Shown: positions 12,807-25,107, counted from the first letter of the stretch. The stretch: DNA of 36,911 bases from Hirudo medicinalis (GCA_011800805.1 MPNW01000277.1:54431-91341), one strand, 5' to 3'. Numbers and translations: made by a program. Notes: generated from the letters alone by a model not told the origin.

Positions 12807-15716
12807 TTATTATTATTATTATTATCATCATCATCATCATCATCATCATTATTATTGTTTTTGTTACAATTATTGTAGACATTATTGCAGCTTCTACTTT
12901 TGCATCAACTCCATCATTCCTTCCATTCCAGGAAGTTCAAAGATCAGTTCCTGCCTCTTCGTCTTCAAGATCTCGACCGACCTCGTGCAAGGGTTCGAGA
13001 CCTCTCCCCGTCCTCGGCAGCAATTCCCCGAACCAAGGCAACCCGGCCGCCGATCGAGTCCCCGAACCGATAAAATCTTCGTCCAATCCCATGCGACACG
13101 ACGAAAATCCAGGTAGAAATTTTCCACCTTCATCGACGTCTTCTGCCTCATCATCTTCTTCATCGTTGTCTTCCTCTTCGTCCGTTTCCGTTTCCACCAA
13201 CGTTGATGTCGAACGTTCGAAACCTGGGAGCGAGTTCTCTATTGGATTACCCTTGGCGGCAGGTGACGAAGGGGTCCTGGATTCTGCAAGGCCCGACACT
13301 GCCAGGGTATGATTGGTATATGGTTATGATGATGATGGTGGTGGTGGTGGTGATGATGATGGCGATGAGTTACATATTCTACAAATATTCTAAATCACAA
13401 CGTTATTGATTGTAATTAAGATGTAATAATAATTTTGTTTGTAACAATACGTAACAATACGTTAAAAACAAAATACGATTTTTATGTTGAAATTCATTTT
13501 AAAACACTTAATGATAATGATTTTTATTGCTGCATTGAGCCTGCCTAAATTGTCTAAATTCTGCCCATAGTCATACATCCGTCTTTATCCTTAATCTTGT
13601 TATAATATTAACATCATCCTATTATTCACATCATCATAACATTCACATCATCATAATATTCACATCATCATAATACTCACATCATCATAATATTCACATC
13701 ATCGTAATATTCACATCATCGTAACATTCACATCATCATAACATTCACATCATCATAATATTCACATCATCGTAATATTCACATCATCATAATACTCACA
13801 TCATCGTAATATTCACATCATCGTAATACTCACATCATCATAATACTCACATCATCGTAATACTCACATCATCGTAATATTCTCCTCTTATCATCGAGCT
13901 TGATTACATTCGATGATGAGAAAGTTTAAAACTGCTGTTCTTATCATTCAGAGTGGTGCCAGGGAGAGACGGAGACTGAGGGTGATGAACGAAAACCTCG
14001 TCAACATCGGTCGGTAATCCTCTCGCATTCGTCACGTTACATTTGTTTTCACTCGGTTCATTGGCCGAGTTAAGTTAAGTAAGTTAACTTAATGGTTAAG
14101 TACTTAACGGCGCCTCTGACGCCGTGCACGTGGCACGTTACAAATAAACTATTATTAGTTGTTATTAAGCACTTAACCGTCGTCATGACGCATGCTTCAA
14201 TATTTGTTGCCATTTGATTTTATTCCATTAATGATTTCATAATTTCATTTATTGATCTTAATATTGCTTGAATTATTTACCATGTGCGCATGACTGCAAT
14301 ATTTTAAAGTAAATGATCCTTGCATTATTCATAAACCACATTTGAATGTTCAAATATTCCAAATGTAAACAAACTTAACATAACTAACTATTCATTTTAA
14401 TTCCTAGCATTATTCATGAGCCACCTCTAAGTCTCACTTAATGTATTCATCAGACATTACCAAAAGCAAGCTATTCATGTCAGCATCGCATGACAATGAG
14501 CAGATCAGGAGAAGCAGTGACAAGTCGACTTCTTCATCTGCATCTTCATCGTCATCATCATTTGAGAGGAGGAAGTCAGACCCAGATGCAAAGCCCAAGA
14601 GTTCAAATCCTACCCCGGGAGTAACCAAGAGCAACAGCCGAGACATGCCTCTATCGACCGACAGAAGGAGATTGAAAGAAGGAAAGAATGTGATGGGGTT
14701 CAGAAAAGGAGGCAGCGACGGCGACGATGATGAATCGAATACTTCACCTGAGTCAGGAACACCTGAGGAGATTGATGAGGAGGAGAGTGACATGAAAAGG
14801 TGGGTGGAGCTTTATTGTTGATGTTTCAGTCTGTTCGCAATAAATTATGATGATTATGTTTTGCTTTTGCATCTGCAACTTTCTTATATACTCGTTACTA
14901 AATCAACTGATGTCTGTATTATAAGAAATAACTCAGACTTTATATTATGCAGTCTAAAAGAATAATAACGTAATAATAAATTTATTATATTTTTTATCAA
15001 ATAAATTATATTATAAATTGTCAAATAAATTATTCTGATCAAAAGTAATGATTTTAAAATTGATTCAGTGACAGAAAAGAAATGAAGAAGTTCATATATT
15101 TGTTGGGCACGTTGACACTGCGCAGAAAGAACGACGACGAGGATGCTGGCGGCGACGATGACAACGACGCAGGTGATGAGGAGGAAGATGATGAAAACAC
15201 ATCTCTGAAGGTTAATTTTATTTAAAATTACTCTCAAAGCAAAGTTCCAAAATAGAGGTTTCACTTTCATATCTTCGTTTTCTGTCCAAAGAACATCAAG
15301 CAGGGTTCGAAGGAGGAGCCAGCATCTCCGAGGAGTGCGATCACTTCTGCCGGTCGAATCCAACAACAACATCAGCAACAGCAACAACAACAACAAGTCT
15401 CAGGTCAAGCCATCAACGAGGGCTCGAATCTCACAGCCACAGGGGTTTTGTACAACAGAATCTCTTCACTCAGGAGGTTGAAATGATTGAATATTTAATA
15501 ATAAATGTGAAACAAACATATTCCGATGATGATGATGATGACGATGATGATGATGATGATGACGATGATGATTCTGGGATGTTACGTTGATGCATGTTAC
15601 CACTCAACATGGCATACTTTCATCTGACGTTTGTTGAGATTATTTAACGTGACCAAGTAAATAAAGCAAATGTTAAGTTAGGTTGTTGTTGTTATTATTA
15701 TTATTATTATTATTAA

Positions 15717-15747
<31 letters not shown>

Positions 15748-16418
15748 TATTATTTATGATTCTTATCATTATTAAATTATATGTTGTGCTATTTATAATT
15801 ATCGTTACTTTTCATTTGTAATTATTACTTATAATAATTATCATGTCAGGCCATAAATAAATCTCGATTGCGATAACACTTTTCCAACGTTGTAATTAAT
15901 TGTAATGTTTCTGAACCAAGGGACTGCGTGAGGGGCGTAGGGGTGGCCCGTCTGAAGAGGGCCTACGAGATTCTCAACAAGTTCGACGAAGAGGATCTCG
16001 GAGTGAGTATTTCTCCGATCGTTTAATTGATTTGTTGATCACGCATTTTTTTTTTTTGAGACATTTAAATAGCACCAGTGTTCTTAACTATTACTTAATA
16101 ATTATTTGTGAGCACTATTTATTAAACGCCGTTATTTAAATTTGCATATGTTAGCTAATTATCATAAAATATTCATCCGCATTGTGTAGCGGAGGGTAAT
16201 GCAGTAACCTGCTTAACCTGACACAATAAAGAATTTATTTGCAATCCATGTTGAGTGATTAGTCGACAATCATTATCAATCACTATCGACGATAACCAAT
16301 CATCATCCTGCAGCCTCCTCTGATGAACCTGCTCGGCCAATCAGATTACGACAACTACGCAGGGAAGATCATGCAGCTGAAGTATTACGAGGAGACGGCC
16401 AACGGCAGCAGAAAATAG
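7792..16418 (+). CDS. NEK4: NIMA-related serine/threonine kinase NEK4
   Basis: Sixteen exons: 7792-7890, 8004-8270, 8547-8647, 9163-9259, 9681-9788, 11336-11499, 11653-11719, 11830-12054, 12292-12627, 12932-13306, 13952-14009, 14454-14799, 15069-15210, 15292-15476, 15921-16002, 16314-16418. They total 2757 nt, 918 residues plus stop (human NEK4 about 840). Kinase landmarks: GHGSYG at 15-20, catalytic Lys37 (YVLKK), HRDLKTQN with Asp133, DLG at 151-153, GTPYYMSPE activation segment, and the NEK signature RGRLPPMP. The wording closest to memory is NEK4, a kinase linked to cilia and DNA-damage response. The non-catalytic tail is low complexity: poly-His (exon 8), about 13 Asp in a row (exon 9), poly-Ser (exons 10 and 12), acidic (13), poly-Gln (14). 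Exon 11 needs the weak donor GTCGGT at 14010 to keep frame. Kinase exons are secure; tail exon limits are less so. Confidence 0.9.
8694..8806. repeat. 16-nt minisatellite, about 7 copies
   Basis: Units of TGCATGTTATTATGAA, the first with one extra T and one unit with two changes, inside NEK4 intron 3. Confidence 0.85.
9330..9650. repeat. Simple repeats in NEK4 intron 4
   Basis: (GTT)n at 9335-9366, mixed ATT/GTT/GTC about 9446-9500, and (ATT)n at 9540-9645. Confidence 0.8.
9789..11094. repeat. NEK4 intron 5: (GATGAT)-rich and (ATT)n sequence
   Basis: A degenerate GATGAT/AATGAT field at 9794-10020, its complement ATC/CAC at 10340-10400, and (ATT)n at 10466-10500 and 11023-11060. A block CTATGCAAATGGCGCATTATAAATTAACTA at about 10437-10467 is the tail of a dispersed repeat also seen near 28955 and (inverted) 36345-36395. 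Confidence 0.7.
11095..11280 (-). mobile_element. tRNA-derived SINE copy in NEK4 intron 5
   Basis: On the minus strand there is a perfect A box TGGTCGAACGG (about 11263-11273), a B box GTTCGAAACCC (11198-11208), then a body matching the SINE at 1795-1985, including CTCTATAAATGG and GCTATATAAATGA. It ends about 55 bases before exon 6. Confidence 0.75.
13624..13878. repeat. 17-nt minisatellite, exactly 15 copies
   Basis: Consensus ATTCACATCATCATAAT with changes limited mostly to ATT/ACT at the start, A/G at position 13 and T/C at the end. It lies in NEK4 intron 10, 73 bases before exon 11. Confidence 0.9.
14060..14160 (+). mobile_element. Dispersed-repeat tail (SINE-like)
   Basis: GGCGCCTCTGACGCCGTGC then CACGTTACAAATAAACTATTATTA. 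It shares the GCGCCTCTGACGC block and AAACTATTATTA ending with repeats at about 28945-28985 and 36345-36395. Confidence 0.45.
15520..15900. repeat. NEK4 intron 14: (GAT)n and (ATT)n blocks
   Basis: (GATGAT/GAC)n at 15525-15575 and (ATT)n at 15688-15750. No other feature seen. Confidence 0.75.
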
Positions 16419-16477
16419 CCCCTGGAGAGGTCTTCCGCTGGTGTCGCCACTTAGTACCAGAGTAATGAGCCATATCA

Positions 16478-16735
16478 GGCCCTCGTGGCCGGTCGGCTAA
16501 GGCTTTGGCTTCTGCCAGGAGTTCGAATCCTAGCTGCTCGCGAGAGTTTCTTTCACTAATATTTGTCGACGGATGGTAACTGAACTTTAGAATGCTCCGT
16601 TTAATTGTAAAGACTGCTACTGATTCTCAAGACATCTTGTCTGGCTACTCGTCTCCATGCATATTATTATTTTTTACAAAGCTGGCATTAAGTGTTTGAT
16701 GTTGGATGGAATGTTGGGAATAAATAAATAAACAA
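16478..16735 (+). mobile_element. tRNA-derived SINE, second family, directly after NEK4
   Basis: A tRNA-like start GTGGCCGGTCGGCTAAGGC (16485-16503) and B box GTTCGAATCC (16521-16530), then an unrelated body ending GGGAATAAATAAATAAAC. It lies 60 bases after the NEK4 stop and offers AATAAA at 16719, the first such signal there, so it may serve as the NEK4 polyadenylation signal. Confidence 0.65.
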
Positions 16736-17283
16736 AAATACTCGTGGTTTCAAATTTGGCGAGAGGATCTCCATTTCAAAGAATATTCTTTCAATCGTCA
16801 CAACACAGATCTCGTTTACAGATGTATCGCAAAAATGACTTTAAAATCATCATCATCAGCGTTTTAAAAAAAACAAAACAATATGAGAAAACAAAAACTA
16901 TTCCTAAATGGTAAAAAATGACATCCCATAGATCTAAAACCACTGAAAACATTCATAAATAGGAAATATCTACAAAATCGGACAAGAACCGAAAGCGAAC
17001 TCGCTCTGGGAATTCCCAAAATGAAGCGGCCAGTTAAGCTGCTCAAAATTCAGGAAACCATCTCGGAGATTCAAAGTCATGACAATCGTCATTGAGAATC
17101 GACGGCCAATGACGATTGGTCTGTTTGTGAAACTGGTTTAAATCGCAGAAGGTGGGTGCAACACTACCATTGGTCGACCTCGGGAGTGGGAGGTCCCGAG
17201 TGTCGACGCGTCCCTAGCCAAGTCACAATCCTAAGACTAGCAACAATGAATTCTGTACAAGTGAGTCATTCAAAAAGTGGACT
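16736..17283. other. Interval between convergent NEK4 and PNPLA8
   Basis: No gene seen. It likely holds the PNPLA8 3' UTR; I see no clear AATAAA on the minus strand close to its stop. Confidence 0.4.
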
Positions 17284-20158
17284 TCAATTTCTGGAGACCA
17301 TGTCGTTGAGCCAATCCTTGGTCAGGTTGAGTGCGCTCTTTGGAATCAGAAGCTGCTCAGCTGCCCTGTCCAGCTCTCTCTGGAAACAGAAACATGGAGG
17401 TGGTTAGGATAAAGCCTGGGTGTGTTGACGATATTGACGTTAGTGGTAAAATTACACGTTGACAACATCACACACAAAGCTGCAGTCTGATCAGGACTTA
17501 TTTTCTATTCATTCACCTCTAGGGACAAGAATCCACTCATCAAAGCATTTTGCATTTAAGTAAAGACCAGTTGCCAGGTCTGGAACTCTCACCACAAACA
17601 CTTGATTGAGAACATGAAAAAGATTCAAAAGAAATTTACCAAGACCATCCCTGAGGTCGGACAGCTAGGGTATCGAGATCGTCTCAAGGCACTGAAACTT
17701 AAACCACTCGAACATCACCGTCTTACAGCTGATCTCAGTTTATTGTACAGGATAATCAATATCCTGATATCAACTGACCTCACGAACCATATTCATTTCA
17801 CTAGTTATACATCCACTAGAGGGCATCAGTTTAAACTTAAGCCCGACTTTTGCTCAATAAACAGTTCATTAGACAATGATCTTTTCTTATTCTTTTTCGC
17901 TAATCTCGTAATCAAAATTTGGAACTCCCTCCCCAATGACATCATTTCAACAACAACCTGCAGTCGACTCACCTGCCTCATCAATGAACGTGATCTTACT
18001 CACTTCCTTTTATACAAATGTTAGAGTCACACCTCTCATACAAAATTTTTTGTTTGTTTGCCTGTGAGCAGGTAAGAGGCACTTGTCCTCCGCTCACTTT
18101 TGAAATAAATTAAAAAAAAAAAATTACGATATTTGCCAATTGTGATGGCATAGCAGAATAATAATTACAGTAATGATTAGAATAATTATATATTATTGTT
18201 ATAATATTTATAATAATTGGTTCACAGGGCATTTTTAATGCCATTAAATATTCAATGAACTCAGACACCTTATAAAGTCAACACTTTAAACTGTCTAAAC
18301 AAATTTGATTTCACAAATTTCTACCTACGACTCGTAACTAGATAAACGATGCGTAATACAAAACAACACCCTAAAAACACTGGTAATTAAACAAGAAAAT
18401 ATTGATACTATATTATTATTATTAATATTACATTATTATTATTATTATATTATTATTATTATTATTACATTATTATTATATTATTGTTATTAAATAATGA
18501 ATTAACTAATGGCCATTTAAACTCCTGCATTTTGAAACTTTTGAATACCTGGTTCTCCTGACAGTACTTGATGGCATCGTCCCTCATCTGCCTCAGTTTC
18601 CTCTCGTCTATCTCATCCAGGCTGAATGTTTCGGAGGTCGGAGGGTTGAATCGAAAGTACGTTGAAGATGGAAGAGTGTCCTTGAGGATCGAGTGCACAC
18701 CTGGAAAGTGGTGGAAAAACGAGTTCAGCAGAGTGGGTAAAATTAGCCCTTCAGGGGCTAACTAGATCAAAAGCTAGATCGTGCAGCTAACTAGATCAAA
18801 TGCTAACCTGCAGTTGACTTTGTAATAAACAAGGTTAATTATTGGTTTAAAAATATTCATTCATTAATTTTAAATTCATGGTTTATTCATCGTAACCGAC
18901 AGAAACATCCACGACTCCACAAAACAATACTAGACGGTATCGTCCCCAAAATACAATACACGATGCCAATTGCCGCTAAACTCGAGCCACGGGGTTCGAG
19001 ACCCACCTTCGGTGTCGGTGGCACTCTCGATGACCTTCATGACCCTTTCCACGATCGAACTCCTCGTCATCTGTTTCGGCTCGTGCGGACGCCCCATGTA
19101 TTTTCCCGTTCCTATGGAAACAACACAAGTGATCTCCTCCCTGGGCCACACGAGCTGGCTCTCGTGGATGGCGATGGCCGTCGGGTTGTTGGTCAGGAGA
19201 CCTCCGTCCTTAATTAATTAACGATGGTTTATTGATTATTCGTTATTATGATCGATGTAATTTATTTGTTGCGATTGAAAGAAACTTTGTTGCCGTTTCA
19301 ATCGACTAAGTTAATCGCACTTGCCGTTGGTTAGAATCCTGCTCGACTCGGGGAAGAGAACAATAATTAGGAATTAATAATCGAACGAAAACCGAATCAC
19401 TGGTTAATTAAACAATAATTGGATAACTAATTACATAACAAGAAATATTTAGTTAAACAATAATTGATTAGCTAATGATCGAACCAAAATCAGCTACTGA
19501 GGCAATAATAAAGCAGACACTGAACTCCATAAAACCTTTCCTAAAACATCCCGAACCAGAATCTCACCTGGTGAATATAGTCACCCAGTTTAAACTCTTC
19601 GAAGTACCAAGGAGCGGCAGAACTGGCCCTGATCGCCTCCCAGATTTTGTGCTCCACCGATCCGAGGTACCCGGACACTTTGGAAGGGTGGATGTTGTAG
19701 TTTCTGAACAGAAAGTTCTGGACAGTGGACACGTTCACAAGGGTGGAGACCACCGACAACTGGAAGATAAATGCGTGAAAGGTCCAATCAAGGATGCAAA
19801 GGTTTACTGGCACAAAATTTAATGATGTAAACATGTTAGCATGTGAGCGTTAACTAATTAGTTATGCTAATCACGACATGGGTTTCATATGATGAACGCA
19901 CCTTAGGGCAGGTGGGGTCCATCATTGTGTCCACAAATGATTTCTCTCCGAGTCTGGAACTGCACGTCATTAATATTAATTAATATTTGATTAACATAAA
20001 TTATAATGATAAAATTATTACGAACATTTACAATGTAATATAATATTAAATTATATAACAATTATTATTATTATTATTATTATTATTGTTATTATTGTTA
20101 TTATTGTTATTATTGTTATTATTGCTATTATTGCTATTATTGCTATTATTGNTGTTAC

Positions 20159-20208
<50 letters not shown>

Positions 20209-23200
20209 CATTATTAAATTATATCGAGAGCATCACTGCAGGACATAAAATAGAAATTCAATGCAAAATCAACTTGTCGTTAAACAAAAATATTAAATAT
20301 TGACATTATTAATAATTAATAATTAATAGTAACACATCATCAACAACAATACCAAACAATAATCATTTGCAAACATGAGCACATTCTGCCACAGCTTGGT
20401 GTCGTAGAATGCATTGTCCAGGACCAGGGACCCAGCCCCGTAGACTTTGTTCCTCTCGAATATTTTCTTGCTGAACTTCCTGTAGACCTCCTCCGCCTCG
20501 CTCAGGGACATCTTGTAGACGCAGGTCAGTACCCCCAGGAGCGACCCGGTGCTCACCCCGCAGATGTAGTCGAAAAGTTCGTGCACGCCCTTCTGAGTTT
20601 TCTTTTCGAGTTCTTTGAGGATTTCGAGGGAGATGAGGCCCCTGGTTTGAGGGAGTTTAATTGTTTTTATTGTGATTTGAATTATATTTTAATGAGTATT
20701 TTAATGAGGTTATTGTATTTTTAGTTTTTAAAAATTTTGATTCTTAAATTATTGTTTTAATATAGTTTTTATTATTTTTTATTCTTTTATTGAATTATTC
20801 AAAGTAATTATTCATGCACCAATCCATTTTTATGACTTTAAAATCAATGAATTACTTAATTCATTTAACAATTATTATTAATATTATTATTGTTATTAAT
20901 ATATTATTATAATAATATTATTATTAATTATTATTAATATATTATATAATAATTAATTAATAATTAATAATATTATTATTATTATCATTATTATTATTAT
21001 TATTATTATCATCATCATCATTATCATTATCACTATCACTATCACTATCACTATTACTAAAGGGATGTTCCACATAACACGAGTGTTGCATGAGTGTTTG
21101 TTGTTCTGTACCAGGCAGCAGTCCAGAAGTATCGCAAGTCACAACAATAAACACAGAGAACTTAAGTCATATATAATATAATTTATAACATAATAATATA
21201 TGCTTGTATTATTATTGACATTAATTTGTTTAAATTATGAGTGTAAATATTCCAAATACGAGATGGTAGGTTTAATTAAGTGATGCAAAACGCCCAGAAT
21301 ATCTCAGTTGCAGGACCAGGATTTGAGGAAGCATGGAAGTTAAAATATTTAAATAGGATCAACTTTCTTTTCTTTTTGTTTTTTAATGAGCAAAAAGAAG
21401 ATGCGATGCTTACAATGACGCATACAACACGTGCACGCAATACATACACGCATCAATACACACAATACGTACATCAATACATACTTACAATACGTATATC
21501 AATGCATGCGTCGATATATACAATACAATACACATACAATCAATATCGATACATACGATATAAAATTGATTCAGATCAGAGTATTTTTTTATCAACATCT
21601 CAATCTTTCACCAGCAACAAGTATGCTCATTCCAAGGTCGGAATTTCAGTTGCTCGGGCTGAATGTTCCACCACCAAGGCAAAGAAAATAAACATACACA
21701 CACGTGGGCTTAAAATATCATGAATGCTTTCTTTTCAAACTACTTATGAACAATGAAAAAGTAAATATACAAAAAGATACAGCAAATAATAATAATAATA
21801 ATAATAACAACAATAATAATATCAGTAATAAGTATAAGTAATTTTTATTATTATTATTATTATTATATTTAAGTTTATAGTTAAGACAATTCATTCATTT
21901 TCATTTATATATTTTTTATTGTCTTGAGGTCTCTCGATGAGACTTGGCAATCAATATTACGCGGCTATATTACAGCCTCGCTTGACCTTGACTAAAAATA
22001 ACAACAACAACAATAACAATAATAATGAAAGTAGTATGCAAACTATTATTATTATAATCAGATTAATATTGGACAGTACATTCAACTAAACCAAATCAGA
22101 ACCAAAACAACGACAAAAAAATAAATGCACAACCTCATTCCACCTCCGTCCATGGTGAGAATCCTCACCCCCTTCGACTTTAGGGGGTCGACGTGCCCCA
22201 ACAAGGACAGGGCTTTGTAGGCCTCACCCCTCAGGGCTGGGTTCTTTGCTTCTCTCAGCTTCAACAGGTGAGGCACAACTTTGCCCTGGAAGAGATTACT
22301 TAATTAGTCTATCGAACAGATTATCTCATCAGCTTTTAAAACAGTTTGTTAATTAACTTGTAAGACTTGTAAGATGATGAATAAGAAGACATTCTGTTCC
22401 TCTGATGTTTTTAGACCGCAGAATTTAATGCACGAAGTAGGAGGAGCATGTGAAAATTGTCCGACATTATGACAATCGACACCGATAACATTATCAGTTA
22501 TAAATTAATAGTCGAACGATACAAACATTATCATGTTTAGCTGAATGTGAAATAAGATAACATTAATATTACCGAGTTGTAACTACTTAATTATTATAAA
22601 ATAATTATTAACTAATAATTAATCGCCTACAAGAACCAACAACCGACCTCCAGAGCGACACTCCTCGATCTGGGAAAGTGGACAAAGTGTTCGGAAAGTT
22701 CTGCCAGGATTTGAACCCTCGAGGTTTCGAGCTGACCGACTCCCAGCTGGTAGGCCAGGTATCTGGTCTTTCTCTCAATGGTCTCCCAGCAGGGCTCTTC
22801 ACTGATGACCCTCATGACCAGTATCCCACTCTGGTTCCTCTCCGTCACAACCCTCGTCTTTGCCCTGGCTGATGTTGCAAGCAGTTAATTGATTGATTTT
22901 CTTGGCCAATAGGATTATGTACTTCTAAATTAATGCTTTATTTTTAACAATTTTGGATGATTATGATTGTCAGTTACTATTATTAGTCCCTGGGTACGAT
23001 AATGACATTGTTAAATAGTAAAAGTTGTTAACATCATATGAATCATCCCTCGTGCGATTATTTTCCAAGTTAGACTAGTGTTACGATCACCTCACCTTTT
23101 TCCGATCTTTGATTGAAAGGAAAATAATTTGAGAGGGTCCACACAGCGTTGACAGTAGAGTTGAAAGCTTCTGATGCACTGTCCACCATCTGGTCCTTCA

Positions 23201-23849
23201 GCGTTTTATTCTTCTTGGCTTCCAAAGAAACCTGTGGATCTCCTTTTGGTAGAACTTCTGGCAGAACAGAAGCAGAGCTTTTTGCAAGTTCTGCCATCAA
23301 CTCTTTGGGATCTGGCTCCTCCAGACTTTCAATGACTTGAACATTTGCCTCTTCTTCTTTCTTTGGAGACAGTTCAAACTTTACTGACTTCACCAAGTCC
23401 TTGCTAAAGTTTAGTCGTCCCAAATGGCCAGCATTCAAAGTACTTCCCGAACTTGCCTTACTTTGTAAAGAAGTCAAGTAATCTCTTACATTCTGCATGT
23501 TCTTTGGCAGTTCAAGATGGAGTGAACTGAGAACTCTTGACACCGACCATCCATCGTAGTGGGTGCTTGCAAACTTTGTGAGATTCTCTAGGTGGTTTTG
23601 AAAGAATCTTGGCATCTTAGACTTGGTATGTTTCCCTTTCTCGTCTTCTTTGATTTCGTTGGGCTGTAATGTTGTCAGTCTGACGTATGGAAGGATAAGG
23701 GGGTCGTTCTTCTTGCCAAATGGAAAAGCTTTCTGAACACCACCAAAATCCACACATCTGTTATGCGAATGTCTAACCTGGTTACAGTTCACTTCTGTAA
23801 TTTTACTAACAATGGCCGAAGCCGGCGAAATTCTATTCGCTGCTAGCAT
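17284..23849 (-). CDS. PNPLA8: Calcium-independent phospholipase A2 gamma (patatin-like)
   Basis: Nine minus-strand exons in transcript order: 23096-23849, 22648-22868, 22134-22285, 20375-20641, 19902-19953, 19568-19759, 19007-19208, 18549-18700, 17284-17379. They total 2088 nt, 695 residues (human about 782), with phases closing at every junction. The patatin domain has the oxyanion loop DGGGMRG (371-377), the nucleophile elbow GVSTG with Ser406, and DGG with Asp547 in DGGLLTNNP; Ser and Asp form the catalytic dyad. AIRASSAAP, TYFRFNP and TCPK are close to vertebrate PNPLA8, an enzyme that cleaves membrane phospholipids in mitochondria and peroxisomes. The N-terminal 250 residues, all in exon 1, are not conserved to my eye; a mitochondrial presequence is possible but not clear. 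The donor of exon 4 (AT|GTTTGC) is weak but needed for frame. Intron 8 carries a LINE fragment. Confidence 0.92.
17560..18125 (+). mobile_element. Non-LTR retrotransposon 3' end (LINE), antisense in PNPLA8 intron 8
   Basis: An open frame through 18024 reads QVWNSHHKHLIENMKKIQKK, then FTKTIPEVGQLGYRDRLKAL and LYRIINIL, the C-terminal part that follows the reverse-transcriptase domain in CR1/L2/Rex-like LINEs, ending IWNSLPNDI. The 3' UTR follows with GTTTGTTTGCCTGTGAGCAGG and an A-rich end (18103-18123). It is strongly 5'-truncated, as usual for LINEs, but the remaining frame has no stop, so insertion is fairly recent or the piece is unusually intact. Confidence 0.75.
18400..18500. repeat. (ATT)n microsatellite near PNPLA8 exon 8
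   Basis: Imperfect TTA triplets in intron 8. Confidence 0.8.
20055..20215. repeat. (ATT)n with (ATTGTT/ATTGCT) hexamer core, PNPLA8 intron 4
   Basis: ATT triplets flank runs of ATTGTT and ATTGCT hexamers. An unresolved base lies at 20152 in the middle. Confidence 0.85.
20642..22133. repeat. PNPLA8 intron 3: AT-rich with simple repeats
   Basis: ATT/ATA-rich DNA (20870-21010), (ATC/ATT ACT) hexamers (21010-21060), cryptic ATAC/ATAC-GC repeats (21420-21560) and AAT/ATT blocks (21785-21865). No gene signal. Confidence 0.6.
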
Positions 23850-24940
23850 TATTTGTGAGCTTTATACTATAAGAAACCTATCGATAATTTCTGTAATTTT
23901 GCTTTAACTGCACGTTTCCGATAATTTTTTAATCACAAAGCACATTCGCATAGGAGAATTTCGTCATCTGATAAACCGAGCATCCGACACAATGACTCTG
24001 CAATTAAACTTGAAACTAACGCCTTTATTACTAGTTTCGAGTGACTTATACTAAAAAATTAACCTGATATCTAAATTAAACACCACTTATCTAACATATG
24101 ATTCACGAAACTGAAGGCCTGAAACAATCAGATATCGAACGATATAAATGTGAACGAGATGTGAAATCATATTTTAAATTAAGTGATCATTTTAAGTGAT
24201 AAAATTCTAATTCAGCAGTTATTAAAAATATAATAATTGTTTTAAGATTATAACTGTTTTTCTACAAGCATTGCAAAATAATTTACGTCCACGGGATGCA
24301 AAGTAGTCTGTTAATGAAGCGTTGTTTCAATTCCTGAATACCTACAGACAAACGATATAATTATCTATCTTTTTTAATTTGGAATCACGAAATTTTAAGA
24401 GAGTAGTTTTACATTTTGAGGTCTTTAAAAATTTGAAAAGGAAGACCCTAGCGAACATAAATTTAAATTTCTAATGAAACGGAGCTATAATCGAAGACTT
24501 CCTCCAAGCAGGAGTTTTAGAAAATTAATTCCTATTTCACGCCAATCAGTAAAAACATTAACAAAATTCAAGCATTTTTTTGCCCTAGGTCTGAAAAAAA
24601 AGGAAGACTCAGCTTGGAATCATTGCAGGATTAACGATTCAAACAGCCTATTGATATTTAATTAATGTCAAAGCTCAGCGAACGTACTCAATTAAAAAAA
24701 AATAAATTTAAAAAAAAAGAATCCCATTCTGTTGGAGATTTTCTCCAACTTCGTCTCAACAAATTCCAATTCGGCTACCATTAACGAACTCTCATATAAA
24801 TAAAAAATTATTATTATAATAATTATTGTTATTAATATAATTATATTAATATTAATATAATATAACATAAGTCATTATTGCTAATAATTATTATTACCGA
24901 TAGATATAACTTTAAAAAATTACAGTAAAAAATTATTTTA
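23850..24940. other. Upstream region of PNPLA8
   Basis: It should contain the PNPLA8 promoter and 5' UTR. I see no TATA box that I would defend and no coding sequence. Towards 24780-24830 a CTCTCATATAAATAAAAAATTATTATT block looks like a dispersed-repeat tail. Confidence 0.4.
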
Positions 24941-24944
24941 CAAC

Positions 24945-25107
24945 ACCGACCTAGTTGATTCGCCTGCCCTATCAACGATTAGGAGCTTACTCCCTTCCTA
25001 TTCTACAAATGATGTGTCGGAGTCACACCTCTCTCATAAACTTTCTTGTTTGTTTCCTCATGAGCTGAGGAAGAATGCCTCTTACCTATACTAAATAATG
25101 ATTTGTC
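24945..25107 (+). mobile_element. Second copy of the LINE 3' end
   Basis: Diverged match to 17948-18105: GATTCGCCTGCC...ATCAACGA, CTACAAATG, GAGTCACACCTCTC, TTCTTGTTTGTTT, GAGCTGAGGAAGA. Only the end of the frame and 3' UTR remain. Confidence 0.65.

Noticed and set aside
12661..13116. Ser/Tyr/His-rich frame over NEK4 intron 9 and exon 10
   Set aside because: Formed by TTC/ATT/ATC repeats; the real reading of 12932-13306 is a different frame that joins exons 9 and 11 in phase.
13624..13878. CRISPR-like regular spacing
   Set aside because: No unique spacers; it is a head-to-tail 17-nt minisatellite in an animal intron.
14884..15396. 170-codon minus-strand hydrophobic frame
   Set aside because: Antisense to NEK4 exons 13 and 14; Leu runs mirror the Gln and Asp codons.
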